This document shows positions 24,381 through 32,963 of a stretch of 45,927 nt of DNA, piece after piece; position 1 is the first letter of the stretch; the number at the start of each line of letters is the position of its first letter. The stretch covers positions 1 to 45,927 of the forward strand of contig JAJPIR010000040.1 in assembly GCA_021324675.1 (NCBI GenBank), written 5' to 3'. The notes under the pieces were generated by a model. The model did no database searches. It was given only the letters and a program-made list of their open reading frames with translations, and was not told the DNA's origin. Position numbers and translations under genes: made by a program. Origin of the DNA: Actinomycetota bacterium (lineage in GTDB: Bacteria; Actinomycetota; Actinomycetes; Mycobacteriales; Pseudonocardiaceae).

Positions 24381-25322
24381 TTACGTCGCGTCGTCGTAGC
24401 GGGGGGCAGGATCGTCAGACGCGCGGACAGCCTCGACGTGATGATCCAGCGGCGCGGGCTCGTCGGGGTCGAGGTCATCCCAACCCTGCTCGGCACGGCG
24501 CCGCGCCACGGCCCGGTCATGCGCCCGCGCAATCAACACAGCCGCCTCAAAGAGAACGATCAAGGCAAAAGCCAGGGCCAGCATCGAAATCGGGTCGTTG
24601 CCTGGGGTGGCCACCGCAGCCAATACGAACAGGCCGAACAGGATGCCGCGTTGCCAGCGCTTCAACTTTGCATAGGGCAGCACCCCGACCCGGTTGAGCA
24701 TCACCACCAGCAGCGGCAGTTCGAAGGTCAAGCCGAATACCATCAGCATCGTCAGCAGGAAACTGACATAGGCCTCGCCGGTCAGGGCAGTGATGAATTG
24801 ACCGCCGCCGAGATTCGCCAGAAACAATAGTCCAGTCGGTACTACATAGTAGGCAAGCACGGCGCCTGCGGCAAACAGTACACTGGCTGTACCGACAAAG
24901 CTCAATGCGAACTTGCGCTCATTGGCATACAGTCCAGGAGTGATGAAGGCCCATATCTGATAAATCCAGATCGGGGCGGTCAATATCGCACCAGCGGCCA
25001 AGCTCACCTGCATCCGCAGGGTGAAGACCTCGAACGGAGCAGTCTGCAGCAATTGGCACCGCCCCGGATTCGGGCTTAGCCGCAGTGTCGTGGGCAGTGC
25101 GCAATACGGCCCGGTGAGCAGGTCACCCAGGCTGGGTAAGCCGAACGGCGCGACCCCCCACCAGATGAAACCTACAATGCCGCCAACGGCAACCGCGCAC
25201 AATGCCACGAACAACCGGGTGCGCAGTTCATACAGGTGCTCCATGAGCGTCATGGAGCCATCCGGATTCATTTTGCGTCGGCGGCGTGGGCCGGTAAAAA
25301 GACGTCCCGCCGCGAAACGCAT
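24381..25322 (-). CDS. tatC: Sec-independent translocase subunit TatC
   Basis: The membrane receptor for twin-arginine signal peptides. The protein has a basic N-terminal tail (residues about 8-20, RLFTGPRRRRK), the conserved MTLMEHLYELRTRL before the first membrane helix, and six hydrophobic helices to about residue 255. A charged 45-residue cytoplasmic tail follows. ATG 25322 has GGTGA 5 nt upstream; GTG 25331 is the alternative. It lies 21 bp after tatA, the usual order. The hydrogenase in this window lacks a Tat signal, so its proximity to tat genes is likely coincidental. Confidence 0.95.
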   Translation of the reverse strand: MRFAAGRLFTGPRRRRKMNPDGSMTLMEHLYELRTRLFVALCAVAVGGIVGFIWWGVAPFGLPSLGDLLTGPYCALPTTLRLSPNPGRCQLLQTAPFEVFTLRMQVSLAAGAILTAPIWIYQIWAFITPGLYANERKFALSFVGTASVLFAAGAVLAYYVVPTGLLFLANLGGGQFITALTGEAYVSFLLTMLMVFGLTFELPLLVVMLNRVGVLPYAKLKRWQRGILFGLFVLAAVATPGNDPISMLALAFALIVLFEAAVLIARAHDRAVARRRAEQGWDDLDPDEPAPLDHHVEAVRASDDPAPRYDDAT

Positions 25323-25343
25323 ACCGCTCACCGATCCTGGTCG

Positions 25344-25601
25344 TCAGCCAATAGGGTCGTCGTGGCGCTGGGGTTGCTGGCTGGCAGTCCTGGCCGGGCC
25401 CGCCGACGGCAGGGACTGCGTTTCGGACGCCGGTGAACTCATCTGATCCTGTTCCTGGGAACGCGACGCCTGAGTCTCAGCTTTGAATATCCGGATGGAC
25501 TGCCCGATGGATCGCGCCGCGGTGGGGAGTTTCGTGGCACCGAACAGCACAACCAGCACGGCAAGGAGTATGACGAGCTCCCAACCAGTCGGAATCCCCA
25601 T
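25344..25601 (-). CDS. tatA: Sec-independent translocase subunit TatA
   Basis: The pore-forming Tat component, 85 aa. It has an N-terminal membrane helix ([20 protein letters not shown]), a hinge with FGATKLP, an amphipathic helix ([15 protein letters not shown]), and a polar tail rich in Gln and Ser. GAGGAGG stands 6 nt before the ATG. It is cotranscribed with tatC. Confidence 0.95.
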   Translation of the reverse strand: MGIPTGWELVILLAVLVVLFGATKLPTAARSIGQSIRIFKAETQASRSQEQDQMSSPASETQSLPSAGPARTASQQPQRHDDPIG

Positions 25602-25639
25602 GGTGGCCTCCTCGTATGCCTCCAGGTGCGGCTTTGATG

Positions 25640-25873
25640 CTACGCGGCCGCGGTGTGATGTGAGCCGTCCCCATTGCGATGGAGCCGCTGGTTCACCGCG
25701 AGCCGGAGTTCGGCAATCCGCATGGCCAGCGCCCTTGTTCGGTGTGCGACATGGGCGCGGCTTTCACCTACTGTCTCAGCAAACCGGCGGGCCGAAGCGC
25801 TCAGCCGCACCAGCATCGTGAGCAGCACCACGGCACCCGCGGCAACCGCCAGTACGCTGATCAGGTAAAGCAC
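25640..25873 (-). CDS. Small membrane protein between pafC and tatA
   Basis: A 77-aa protein starting at GTG. It has one N-terminal membrane helix ([22 protein letters not shown]) and a long basic, coiled-coil-prone cytoplasmic helix ([20 protein letters not shown]). It starts 10 bp after pafC. Small proteins are found at this place in other actinobacteria as I remember, but I cannot assign a function. Confidence 0.7.
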   Translation of the reverse strand: MLYLISVLAVAAGAVVLLTMLVRLSASARRFAETVGESRAHVAHRTRALAMRIAELRLAVNQRLHRNGDGSHHTAAA

Positions 25874-25883
25874 GGCAATGACC

Positions 25884-26846
25884 TTAACCGGTCACGTTCG
25901 GCGCAGCTGCTGAGGACCTCCGCAGCGCCGCCTGCGCCCGCTGTGCCACCGCGGCAGCCAATTCTGGAGGGTCCCGAACGATGACGTCTGCACCCAACCC
26001 CAGCACCAGCCGCACCATCCAGTCCGTCTCGGCGTAGCGCATCCGCACCGTCGCGGTTCCGCCGTCACCCTCGACGAGCTCCTCGATCGGGTAGTATTCG
26101 GCGACCCAGCGAGCGTCCGGTGCGAGCGTGAGCACCGCGGTCTGCTGGTCAGGCCGAGCACGGAACAGGCCAGCGGAGACGTCGGCAGGGCGGGCATGCG
26201 GTGGTGGCTGCGCCGGCTCATCCAGGGTGATGACGTGCTCGATGCGATCCAGCCGGAACAGCCGCATTTCCTCGACAGCGCGGCACCAGGCCTCCAGATA
26301 GCTACGGCCTTCGACCAGCAACAGGCGCATCGGATCGACGATACGTTCGCTGACCGTGTCCCGGGATGGCGTGTAGTAGCGGATGCACAGGGCGCGTCGG
26401 TGGTCCAGCGCGGCGCGCACCGTGGCGAGTGCGGCCTCTTCCCGGGTCGCCAAGCCGAGTACCACGCCGTCGGTCTGCCCCGCCGCAGCCTCGATCTTGG
26501 CCAGTGCGCGGCGTACCGACCCGGCATCGGCCACGCCAGGCGTGTTGGCAAGCGCTCGCAACGCCACGACTAACGCCGTCGCCTCCGCTCTGGACAGTCG
26601 CAGCGGCCGTCGCATGCCGGCGTCGAAAGTGACCGTCACCGCGTCGCCCTCAAAGGACAGGTCAATCAGATCACCGGGTCCGTAACCGGGCAGCCCGCAC
26701 ATCCACAGCAGCTCCAGATCACGGCGCAGCTGCCGGACTGTGATGGAGAAGTCCGCGGCCACTTCCTCAATCGGTATGCCGGGCCGGACCAGCAGGTACG
26801 GCACCAGCGCCAGCAGCCGCGGCAATCGCTCTGCCACTCCCTCCAT
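25884..26846 (-). CDS. pafC: WYL-domain transcriptional activator subunit PafC
   Basis: With PafB it forms the RecA-independent DNA-damage activator of mycobacteria. The 320-aa protein has an N-terminal winged helix (about 1-75, VRPGIPIEEVAADFSITVRQLRRDLELL), a middle helical part and a C-terminal WYL domain (about 150-320, with RRALCIRYYTPSRDTVSERIVDP and GRSYLEAWC). Start and pafB stop overlap by one base, so the two are translationally coupled. Confidence 0.93.
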   Translation of the reverse strand: MEGVAERLPRLLALVPYLLVRPGIPIEEVAADFSITVRQLRRDLELLWMCGLPGYGPGDLIDLSFEGDAVTVTFDAGMRRPLRLSRAEATALVVALRALANTPGVADAGSVRRALAKIEAAAGQTDGVVLGLATREEAALATVRAALDHRRALCIRYYTPSRDTVSERIVDPMRLLLVEGRSYLEAWCRAVEEMRLFRLDRIEHVITLDEPAQPPPHARPADVSAGLFRARPDQQTAVLTLAPDARWVAEYYPIEELVEGDGGTATVRMRYAETDWMVRLVLGLGADVIVRDPPELAAAVAQRAQAALRRSSAAAPNVTG

Positions 26847-27820
26847 CAGCTGACAGCTCCTGCGGCCGCCGACAAGCGCGCCCGGACCGCATCAGCCAAC
26901 TCGGCGGGCTCCAGTACCACAGCGTCCGGTCCAAGCCCGGCTATCCAGCGGGTTGCGACGTCGTGGCCGGGCAGGTCCACCGTGACGATGTCGCCGGCCA
27001 CTCCGTCCATCGTCATGCTGCCCTGTACCTTGGCGTACCGGCGTAAACCGTTGGCGCGGCCACTGGCCAGCCACAACCGCGCGGTGTGCGCCACCGATGG
27101 CGGCCCCGCGGAACCCGAAACGATCTTGAGAAGATCCACTCCCACAGGGCGCTGGACCGTACCGGCGGTGCCGAGGGTGCGCACCGGACCGACAATCCGG
27201 GAAACCCGGAAACAGCGTGTCGCGTGGCGATCTCGATCATGTCCAACCACGTACCAGCGACCCCGCCAGGACACCACTCCCCATGGCTCGAGCGTGCGCG
27301 GCGTGGGTGGCGCTGCTGGATGTCTGCGGTGGGTGAACGTCACAGCCTGACCCTCCTGCACCGCGGTGATCAGCGGGATCAGCGCCGGCTCAGTGGCCCG
27401 TACCCGCGGTTCGACGACCATCGACGGTTCAGGGTCGACGTCCACTCCAGCAGCGCGGAGTTTCAGCACCGCGCCGTGCGCAGCACCGGCCAGCTGCGGG
27501 GAATCCCATAGCCGGGCAGCGAGCGCTACCGCGGCAGCCTCATCCGGCTCAAGATCGATGTCCGGCAGCTCGTAGTCCCGGCGTGCGATGCGGTATCCCT
27601 CGCCTGCGTCGAACCCCGGTGTTCGGCCAGCCTCTAGTGGGACGCCCAAGTCGCGCAGCTCTGCCTTATCCCGCTCGAACATGCGGGAAAACGCCTCGTC
27701 AGAGGCAGCCTCGGCATAACCGGGAACGATCCGCCGGATGCGCTCTGCAGGCAGGTACTGCCGGGTGGACAGCAGGCAGATGACCAGGTTGACCAGTCGC
27801 TCAGCACGGGAAGTCGACAC
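26846..27820 (-). CDS. pafB: WYL-domain transcriptional activator subunit PafB
   Basis: Partner of PafC, 324 aa. It has an N-terminal helix-turn-helix (about 1-75, ERLVNLVICLLSTRQYLPAERIRRIVPGY) and a WYL domain (VTFTHRR, and LEPWGVVSWRGRWYVVGHDRD near residues 165-200). The start is GTG, with TAGGCT 6 nt before it, a leaderless arrangement. The paf order pafA-pafB-pafC is the standard one. Confidence 0.93.
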   Translation of the reverse strand: MSTSRAERLVNLVICLLSTRQYLPAERIRRIVPGYAEAASDEAFSRMFERDKAELRDLGVPLEAGRTPGFDAGEGYRIARRDYELPDIDLEPDEAAAVALAARLWDSPQLAGAAHGAVLKLRAAGVDVDPEPSMVVEPRVRATEPALIPLITAVQEGQAVTFTHRRHPAAPPTPRTLEPWGVVSWRGRWYVVGHDRDRHATRCFRVSRIVGPVRTLGTAGTVQRPVGVDLLKIVSGSAGPPSVAHTARLWLASGRANGLRRYAKVQGSMTMDGVAGDIVTVDLPGHDVATRWIAGLGPDAVVLEPAELADAVRARLSAAAGAVS

Positions 27821-27826
27821 GGTGGC

Positions 27827-27832
27827 AGCCTA
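27827..27832 (-). promoter_or_regulatory. Leaderless -10 box of pafBC
   Basis: TAGGCT, then 6 nt, then the GTG of pafB. It is identical in sequence and spacing to the pepE and PAC2 boxes. Confidence 0.6.
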
Positions 27833-27848
27833 CGGTGGAGCCGGTGGC

Positions 27849-29207
27849 TCATAGCGAAGCGATGAGCCGCTCCACCCGTTCGTCGACCGCACGGAACGGA
27901 TCCTTGCAGAGCACGGTGCGCTGGGCCTGGTCGTTGAGCTTGAGGTGCACCCAGTCGACGGTGAAGTCGCGGCCGGCAGCCTGCGCGGCGGCGATGAAAT
28001 CGCCACGCAGCTTGGCTCGGGTGGTAGCCGGTGGGGTGTCTTTGGCCGCCTCGATCTCACCGTCGTCGGTCACCCGATCGACCAGTGCCTTGCGTTGCAG
28101 TAGGTCGAACAGCCCGCGACCGCGGCGAATGTCGTGGTAGGCAAGGTCTATTTGGGCGATCCGCGGGTTGGACAGCTCCATCCGATGCTTGGTTCGATAG
28201 CGCTCCACCAGCCGATGCTTGATCGCCCAGTCAATCTCGCGATCGATGAGGCTGAGGTCCTGGCGCTCCACAGCACTGAGGGTGCGGTCCCACAGCTCCA
28301 TGACGCGGTCGGTCAGCGGGTCGGACCCGCGGCGAGCGATGTGATCCACCGCACGCAGGTAATACTCCCGCTGGATGTCCAACGCTGAAGCCTCGCGTCC
28401 GCCGGCCAGCCGCACCCCGCGCCGGCCGGTGAGATCATGGCTGATCTCGCGGATCGCCCGGATCGGGTTGTCCAGTGTGAAATCCCGAAACGCCACGCCC
28501 TCTTCGACCATCTCCAGGACCAGGTTGGCGGTACCCACCTTGAGAAGGGTCGTCACCTCGGACATGTTCGAATCACCGACGATGACGTGTAAGCGGCGGT
28601 ACCTTTCAGCGTCGGCGTGCGGCTCGTCTCGGGTGTTAATGATCGGGCGGGAGCGGGTGGTCGCCGAGGAGACTCCCTCCCAGATGTGTTCAGCACGCTG
28701 TGACAAGCAGTACACCGCACCACGAGGCGTCTGCAGTACCTTGCCGGCGCCGCACACTAGCTGGCGGGTGACCAGGAAGGGCAGCAGCACATCGGCGATC
28801 CGCGAGAACTCGCCAGCCCGGGCGACCAGGTAGTTCTCATGGCAGCCGTAGGAGTTGCCGGCAGAATCAGTGTTGTTTTTGAACAGGAAGATGTCCCCGC
28901 CGATACCCTCGTCAGCCAGCCGACGCTCGGCATCCACCAGGAGATCCTCAAGGATCCGCTCGCCGGCCTTGTCGTGGGTCACCAGCTGGGCCAGGTCGTC
29001 GCACTCCGCAGTGGCGTATTCCGGGTGCGAACCGACGTCAAGGTAAAGCCGTGAGCCGTTGCGGAGAAAGACGTTGGACGAGCGGCCCCACGAGACCACT
29101 CGCCGGAACAGGTAGCGGGCAACCTCGTCCGGCGAAAGCCGGCGCTGGCCGTGGAAGGTGCAGGTAACCCCGAACTCGGTCTCGATGCCGAAGATTCGCC
29201 GCTGCAT
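27849..29207 (-). CDS. pafA: Pup-protein ligase PafA
   Basis: PafA couples the C-terminal glutamate of Pup to lysines of target proteins with ATP. The 452-aa protein has the carboxylate-amine ligase fold. ETEFGV (9-14) binds metal and nucleotide. [16 protein letters not shown] contains the catalytic Asp57, the same number as in M. tuberculosis. Other typical segments are [17 protein letters not shown] and [20 protein letters not shown]. The ATG lies 7 nt after a TACGCT box and is also near GGAAGG. Confidence 0.96.
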   Translation of the reverse strand: MQRRIFGIETEFGVTCTFHGQRRLSPDEVARYLFRRVVSWGRSSNVFLRNGSRLYLDVGSHPEYATAECDDLAQLVTHDKAGERILEDLLVDAERRLADEGIGGDIFLFKNNTDSAGNSYGCHENYLVARAGEFSRIADVLLPFLVTRQLVCGAGKVLQTPRGAVYCLSQRAEHIWEGVSSATTRSRPIINTRDEPHADAERYRRLHVIVGDSNMSEVTTLLKVGTANLVLEMVEEGVAFRDFTLDNPIRAIREISHDLTGRRGVRLAGGREASALDIQREYYLRAVDHIARRGSDPLTDRVMELWDRTLSAVERQDLSLIDREIDWAIKHRLVERYRTKHRMELSNPRIAQIDLAYHDIRRGRGLFDLLQRKALVDRVTDDGEIEAAKDTPPATTRAKLRGDFIAAAQAAGRDFTVDWVHLKLNDQAQRTVLCKDPFRAVDERVERLIASL

Positions 29208-29214
29208 GCCTTCC

Positions 29215-29220
29215 AGCGTA
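29215..29220 (-). promoter_or_regulatory. -10 box next to pafA start
   Basis: TACGCT, 7 nt before the ATG, fits leaderless or near-leaderless transcription of pafA. Confidence 0.45.
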
Positions 29221-29262
29221 GGCTGCTCGGACCGTCTTGCAGGCCGTCCGTCCGGGCTGACT

Positions 29263-29268
29263 TAAGCT
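29263..29268 (+). promoter_or_regulatory. Leaderless -10 box of the PAP2-DGK gene
   Basis: TAAGCT followed by 6 nt and GTG 29275. The spacing is the same as at pepE, pafB and PAC2. Confidence 0.55.
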
Positions 29269-29274
29269 GTGAAC

Positions 29275-30759
29275 GTGCAGGACTGGTTGCGTAGCGTAGC
29301 GGTGAAGATCCAGGGGATTGACCGTGAGTTGGTACGCCTGAGTGCAGCCATCCCGCACTGGCCTGCCGACGTGGCCCTCAAAGGGCTCACCACCGCCGCC
29401 AACTGCAGCCGGCTGTGGTTCGCGGTCGCCGCGCTGCTGGCCGTCCGTCAAGGTGCCACCCGGCGGGCCGCACTACGGGGTATCGCGGCAATCGGCGGGG
29501 CCAGTTTCACCATCAACGCCATTGCCAAGCCGTTGTGGCCGCGCCTGCGGCCAGCCCATGAAGACTTGCCGATCGCGCGCCGGTTAGCTCTTCGCCATCA
29601 TCCACAGTCGTCCTCGTTCCCCTCTGGGCATGCCGCGTCGGCAGCCGCTTTCGCCACCGCGGTAGCGATGGAGTCTCGCGCCGCCGGGCTTGCCGTCGCA
29701 CCGATCGCCGCGGCAGTGGCGTACTCCCGCGTGCACACCGGCGTTCATTGGCCCTCGGACGTGGCCGTGGGGATGCTGATGGGAAGTGGGATTGCGCTGG
29801 CCACTCGCCGGTGGTGGCCACTGCGGGTCGGCGAATCCGCAGACAGTAGGCATCTGACGCGGGTGCCGACGCTGCCCGACGGTGCGGGCCTCGTCATACT
29901 GGTCAACCCCAGCTCAGGAGAAGAGGGAGAGCACCCCGGCGCGGAATTGGCAGCTGCGTGGCCTGCCGCCCGGCAGGTATTGGCCGAACCTGGCACCGAT
30001 CTGGTCAAGCAACTAGAGGCGGAGCTGGACGCCAGCGAGTCACCGGTGCATGCGCTCGGAGCGGCCGGTGGCGATGGCACGGTGGCCGCAGTGGCCGCAG
30101 TGGCCGCTAACCGGGGGCTGCCGCTGGTGGTGGTCTCTGCCGGCACGCTCAATCACTTCGCTCGTGACATCGGGGTCGCCAGCGTCTCCGACGCCATCGC
30201 CGCGGTACGAGACGGCAGCGCGGTAGCCGTGGATCTGGGCGGGGTGCGCATCGACGGCGGTCCACCCCACTGGTTCGTCAATACAGCGAGCCTTGGTGGC
30301 TACCCCGACCTGGTTGAGCTACGGGAGCGGCGGGAAACACGGTGGGGCAAGTGGCCAGCAGCCGCGCTAGCCCTGATTGAGGTGCTGCGGAAGTCGGATC
30401 CGCTGGTTGCCCACATCGACGACGTGCCACGCAGGGTCTGGCTTGTCTTCGTGGGCAACGGTCTGTACCGCCCGCGTGGCTTTGCCGCCGCGGCCCGGAA
30501 CCGGCTGGACGCTGGTCTGCTCGACGTCCGCTACGTCCGGGCTGACGTGCAGCTATCCCGAACCCGGTTCGTGATCGGTGCGCTCATTGGAGCGCTGCAG
30601 CGAAGCCGCACCTACGTCCAGCAGGAATGTACCGGACTGAAAGTCGAGGTCCTGGGGCCACCGGTTGCGCTGGCTACGGACGGGGAGGTCGTGGCCGAAG
30701 GTAGCCGGTTCGAGTTCTCCATCCAACCAGCTGCGTTGACGGTGTACCGCCCGGACTAG
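29275..30759 (+). CDS. PAP2 phosphatase-diacylglycerol kinase fusion protein
   Basis: A two-enzyme membrane-lipid protein of 494 aa. The N-terminal PAP2 domain has all three motifs: K-x6-RP (85-93, KPLWPRLRP), PSGH (116-119) and SR-x5-H-x3-D (SRVHTGVHWPSD). The C-terminal half is a diacylglycerol/sphingosine-kinase-like domain with LVNPSSG, GGDGT (265-269) and AGTLNHFARD. Such fusions are known in actinobacteria; the pairing suggests interconversion of phosphatidate- and diacylglycerol-type lipids. I chose GTG 29275 because TAAGCT lies 6 nt before it; GTG 29269 abuts that box. It sits between pafA and prcA, diverging from pafA. Confidence 0.9.
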   Translation: MQDWLRSVAVKIQGIDRELVRLSAAIPHWPADVALKGLTTAANCSRLWFAVAALLAVRQGATRRAALRGIAAIGGASFTINAIAKPLWPRLRPAHEDLPIARRLALRHHPQSSSFPSGHAASAAAFATAVAMESRAAGLAVAPIAAAVAYSRVHTGVHWPSDVAVGMLMGSGIALATRRWWPLRVGESADSRHLTRVPTLPDGAGLVILVNPSSGEEGEHPGAELAAAWPAARQVLAEPGTDLVKQLEAELDASESPVHALGAAGGDGTVAAVAAVAANRGLPLVVVSAGTLNHFARDIGVASVSDAIAAVRDGSAVAVDLGGVRIDGGPPHWFVNTASLGGYPDLVELRERRETRWGKWPAAALALIEVLRKSDPLVAHIDDVPRRVWLVFVGNGLYRPRGFAAAARNRLDAGLLDVRYVRADVQLSRTRFVIGALIGALQRSRTYVQQECTGLKVEVLGPPVALATDGEVVAEGSRFEFSIQPAALTVYRPD

Positions 30760-30764
30760 CACGG

Positions 30765-30847
30765 GGTCCAGCGCTGTCAACCGCGTTTGCAGATACGGAG
30801 TGCGGTTTGCCAGCCTCGACCCGCAGTTCGCTTCGCAAACGCGGACC
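30765..30847. terminator. Convergent terminator-like structure between PAP2-DGK and prcA
   Basis: The short gap between two converging genes has nested inverted repeats: GGTCC/GGACC outside, a perfect 10-bp pair CCGCGTTTGC (30781-30790) / GCAAACGCGG (30835-30844), and TGCGG/CCGCA inside. A long stem would form in either transcript. There is no T-tract. Confidence 0.5.
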
Positions 30848-30854
30848 GGGGTCA

Positions 30855-31655
30855 CTAACCGGAACCGGAGTCGCCCGCCGGGTTGTCCCCGCTGCCGTTC
30901 GCCGGCTCGGGGGGCGAAGTGTCGGCGGTTTGCTCGGCAGCCGCCGGGTCAGCATTGCTGAGCAGGGCGCTAAGAGCCGCCCCGGTGACCCGGCGGAATG
31001 CGCGCCGCGGACGCGACCGGTCCAATACTGCTACCTCAAGCTGGCCGACACCCAAGGTGCGCTTGCCGGTGCCATTGACGTTGGTGGAGACCGAGCTCAA
31101 CGCTGCCACCGCAGCGTTGACAGCCTCTGCGGTGTCCATCTCCTTCCGGAAGGACTCCTTGAGCGCCGTAGAGATCACGTCAGCCTGGCCGCCCATCACC
31201 ACGAATTCCGGCTCGTCACCGATGGAGCCGTCGTAAGTGAGGTGGTAGAGCTGGTCAGAGTCCGGGTCGGCGCCCACCTCAGCAACGCACAACTCCACCT
31301 CGAAGGGTTTCTGCTGCTCAGAGAAGATCGTTCCCAGGGTCTGTGCGTAGGCGTTGGCCAGACCGCGCCCCGTCACGTCTCGCCGATCGTAGGAGTAGCC
31401 ACGAAGATCCGCGAGCCGGATCCCGGCCTGGCGAAGGTTCTCATACTCGTTGTAGCGGCCGACCGCGGCAAAACCGATCCGGTCATAGATCTCGGAAACC
31501 TTGTGCAGCGCGGTGGACAGGTTCTCGGCGACGAACAGTACTCCACGTGAATAGCTCAGCACCGCGACACCGCGACCCCGAGCGATGCCCTTGCGGGCCA
31601 GCTCCGAACGGTCGCGCATGACCTGCTCGACCGAGGCGTAGAACGGCATCGTCAC
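30855..31655 (-). CDS. prcA: 20S proteasome alpha subunit
   Basis: The outer-ring subunit of the actinobacterial proteasome, 266 aa. The N-terminal gate region [33 protein letters not shown] and the [13 protein letters not shown] and [12 protein letters not shown] segments match mycobacterial PrcA. A disordered, Glu-, Pro- and Gly-rich tail closes it. The GTG start has AGGAG 8 nt upstream; the ATG two codons later is the alternative. It lies 52 bp downstream of prcB in the pup-prcB-prcA operon. Confidence 0.95.
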   Translation of the reverse strand: MTMPFYASVEQVMRDRSELARKGIARGRGVAVLSYSRGVLFVAENLSTALHKVSEIYDRIGFAAVGRYNEYENLRQAGIRLADLRGYSYDRRDVTGRGLANAYAQTLGTIFSEQQKPFEVELCVAEVGADPDSDQLYHLTYDGSIGDEPEFVVMGGQADVISTALKESFRKEMDTAEAVNAAVAALSSVSTNVNGTGKRTLGVGQLEVAVLDRSRPRRAFRRVTGAALSALLSNADPAAAEQTADTSPPEPANGSGDNPAGDSGSG

Positions 31656-31707
31656 GGCGAGGACTCCTGGGTGGACATGGAATCGGCGAGAAAAGACGAG
31701 GTTAGCG

Positions 31708-32568
31708 TCAACCGCTTGGCTTGCGCTTGCGGGCTTCGATCACCAGGCTCGCCACCTGACCGGCTTGCTCGTCGGGTATCCGGACGGCTCCATCCGCCGC
31801 GGTGATGGTGATCACTGCCGGGTAGATCTGGCGAACGGGATCCGGACCTCCGGTCGCGGTGTCATCGTCGGCTGCGTCGTACAGGGCCTCCATCGCAACC
31901 CGGACGGCGGCGTCGACGTCTATCGTCGGGTCGTGCAACTTCTTCAACGATGATCGGGCGAACAGCGAACCCGAACCTACAGCGTGGTACCCCAGCGTCT
32001 CGTCGTACCGGCCGCCAACAACGTCGTAGGAGACGATCCGGCCTGCTTGATCCGGGTCGGCGGCGTCGAGGTCGTAGCCGACAAACAGGGGCACCGCCGC
32101 CAACCCCCGCATGGCACCTCCGAGGTTGCCGCGGACCATGCCGGCCAGCTTGTTGGCCTTGCCATCCAGGGTCAGCGACACACCTTCGATTTTTTCGTAA
32201 TGCTGCATTTCCACGGTGAACAGCCGGACCATCTCTACCGCGATACCGGCCGTGCCAGCGATACCGATCGCCGAGTAGTCATCGACGACGAACACCTTGT
32301 CCATATCGCGCTGGGCGATGAGGTTGCCAGCTGTCGCGCGGCGATCCCCCGCAATCAGTACGCCACCGCGGAAGGTAGCCGCCACGATGGTCGTGCCGTG
32401 CCGGCTCATTCCCGGATCGGCGTTGACCGACATGTTCCCCGCGCGGTATCCGGGCAACAGCTCCGGGGAGCTGGCCGCGAGGAAATCAGTGAACGAGGAG
32501 CTGCCCACCATGAAATGCGACGCTGGCAGGGCTGCACCCGGGTATCGCCCGACCGAGGACTGATCCAT
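31708..32568 (-). CDS. prcB: 20S proteasome beta subunit (with propeptide)
   Basis: The catalytic inner-ring subunit, 286 aa as precursor. A 58-residue propeptide ends at SRHG; cleavage exposes Thr59 (TTIVAATF) as the nucleophile, as in M. tuberculosis PrcB. Asp and Lys of the active site are in [11 protein letters not shown] and in DMDKVF. Ser- and Ala-rich sequence in the propeptide resembles the mycobacterial one. The ribosome site AGGAG lies a little far (about 13 nt) from the ATG. Confidence 0.95.
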   Translation of the reverse strand: MDQSSVGRYPGAALPASHFMVGSSSFTDFLAASSPELLPGYRAGNMSVNADPGMSRHGTTIVAATFRGGVLIAGDRRATAGNLIAQRDMDKVFVVDDYSAIGIAGTAGIAVEMVRLFTVEMQHYEKIEGVSLTLDGKANKLAGMVRGNLGGAMRGLAAVPLFVGYDLDAADPDQAGRIVSYDVVGGRYDETLGYHAVGSGSLFARSSLKKLHDPTIDVDAAVRVAMEALYDAADDDTATGGPDPVRQIYPAVITITAADGAVRIPDEQAGQVASLVIEARKRKPSG

Positions 32569-32652
32569 CGGTTGTGATCGTCTCCTAGCTCCCGTTGTCG
32601 CAGCCTCTCCCGTGCCGGACTTCTATGTACCAGTCTGTCACAACGCCATAAC

Positions 32653-32666
32653 GCTCTGTACAGAGC
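32653..32666. promoter_or_regulatory. 14-bp palindrome between pup and prcB
   Basis: GCTCTGTACAGAGC is a perfect palindrome in the 125-bp gap upstream of prcB, 85 bp from its start. It may be an operator or an RNA processing hairpin between pup and prcBA. It does not match the classic actinobacterial LexA box. Confidence 0.4.
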
Positions 32667-32693
32667 ATCGTTCCCGAGCCTGTTGCTGGCCGG

Positions 32694-32885
32694 TCACTGC
32701 CCGCCCTTCTGTACATAGGCACGGACGAAGTCCTCGGCGTTCTCCTCGAGCACATCGTCGATCTCATCGAGAATGGCGTCCACGTCCTCGCCGAGCTTCT
32801 CCCGACGTTCCTGGCCAGCTGGCGCCCCACCAGTCGCCTCGTCGTCTCCGCCGCCGCCTTGGCGTTGCACCTTCTCCTGGGACAT
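32694..32885 (-). CDS. pup: Prokaryotic ubiquitin-like protein Pup
   Basis: The 63-aa protein tag for proteasomal degradation. It is Glu-, Asp- and Gly-rich with an N-terminal MSQEKVQRQGG, a central helix (LGEDVDAILDEIDDVLEENAEDFVRAYVQ) and the C-terminal GGQ. The final Gln must be deamidated by Dop before ligation, consistent with dop directly upstream. GGGAGG lies 6 nt before the ATG; an upstream in-frame start would add 12 residues that Pup lacks. Confidence 0.97.
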   Translation of the reverse strand: MSQEKVQRQGGGGDDEATGGAPAGQERREKLGEDVDAILDEIDDVLEENAEDFVRAYVQKGGQ

Positions 32886-32963
32886 TTCGCCTCCCGGACC
32901 GAGTTGTCTAGAGCCAAACATTACCCAGCAACACCGACAACCGCTGCCACGCCAGTCGGGTGA

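Noticed and set aside
24381-25601. Functional link between tatAC and the hydrogenase
   Set aside because: HhyS has no Tat signal, and tatA/tatC lie in a conserved housekeeping order next to pafC in actinobacteria generally.
32653-32666. LexA/SOS box upstream of prcB
   Set aside because: The palindrome core is CTGTACAG, not the actinobacterial TCGAAC-N4-GTTCGA type.
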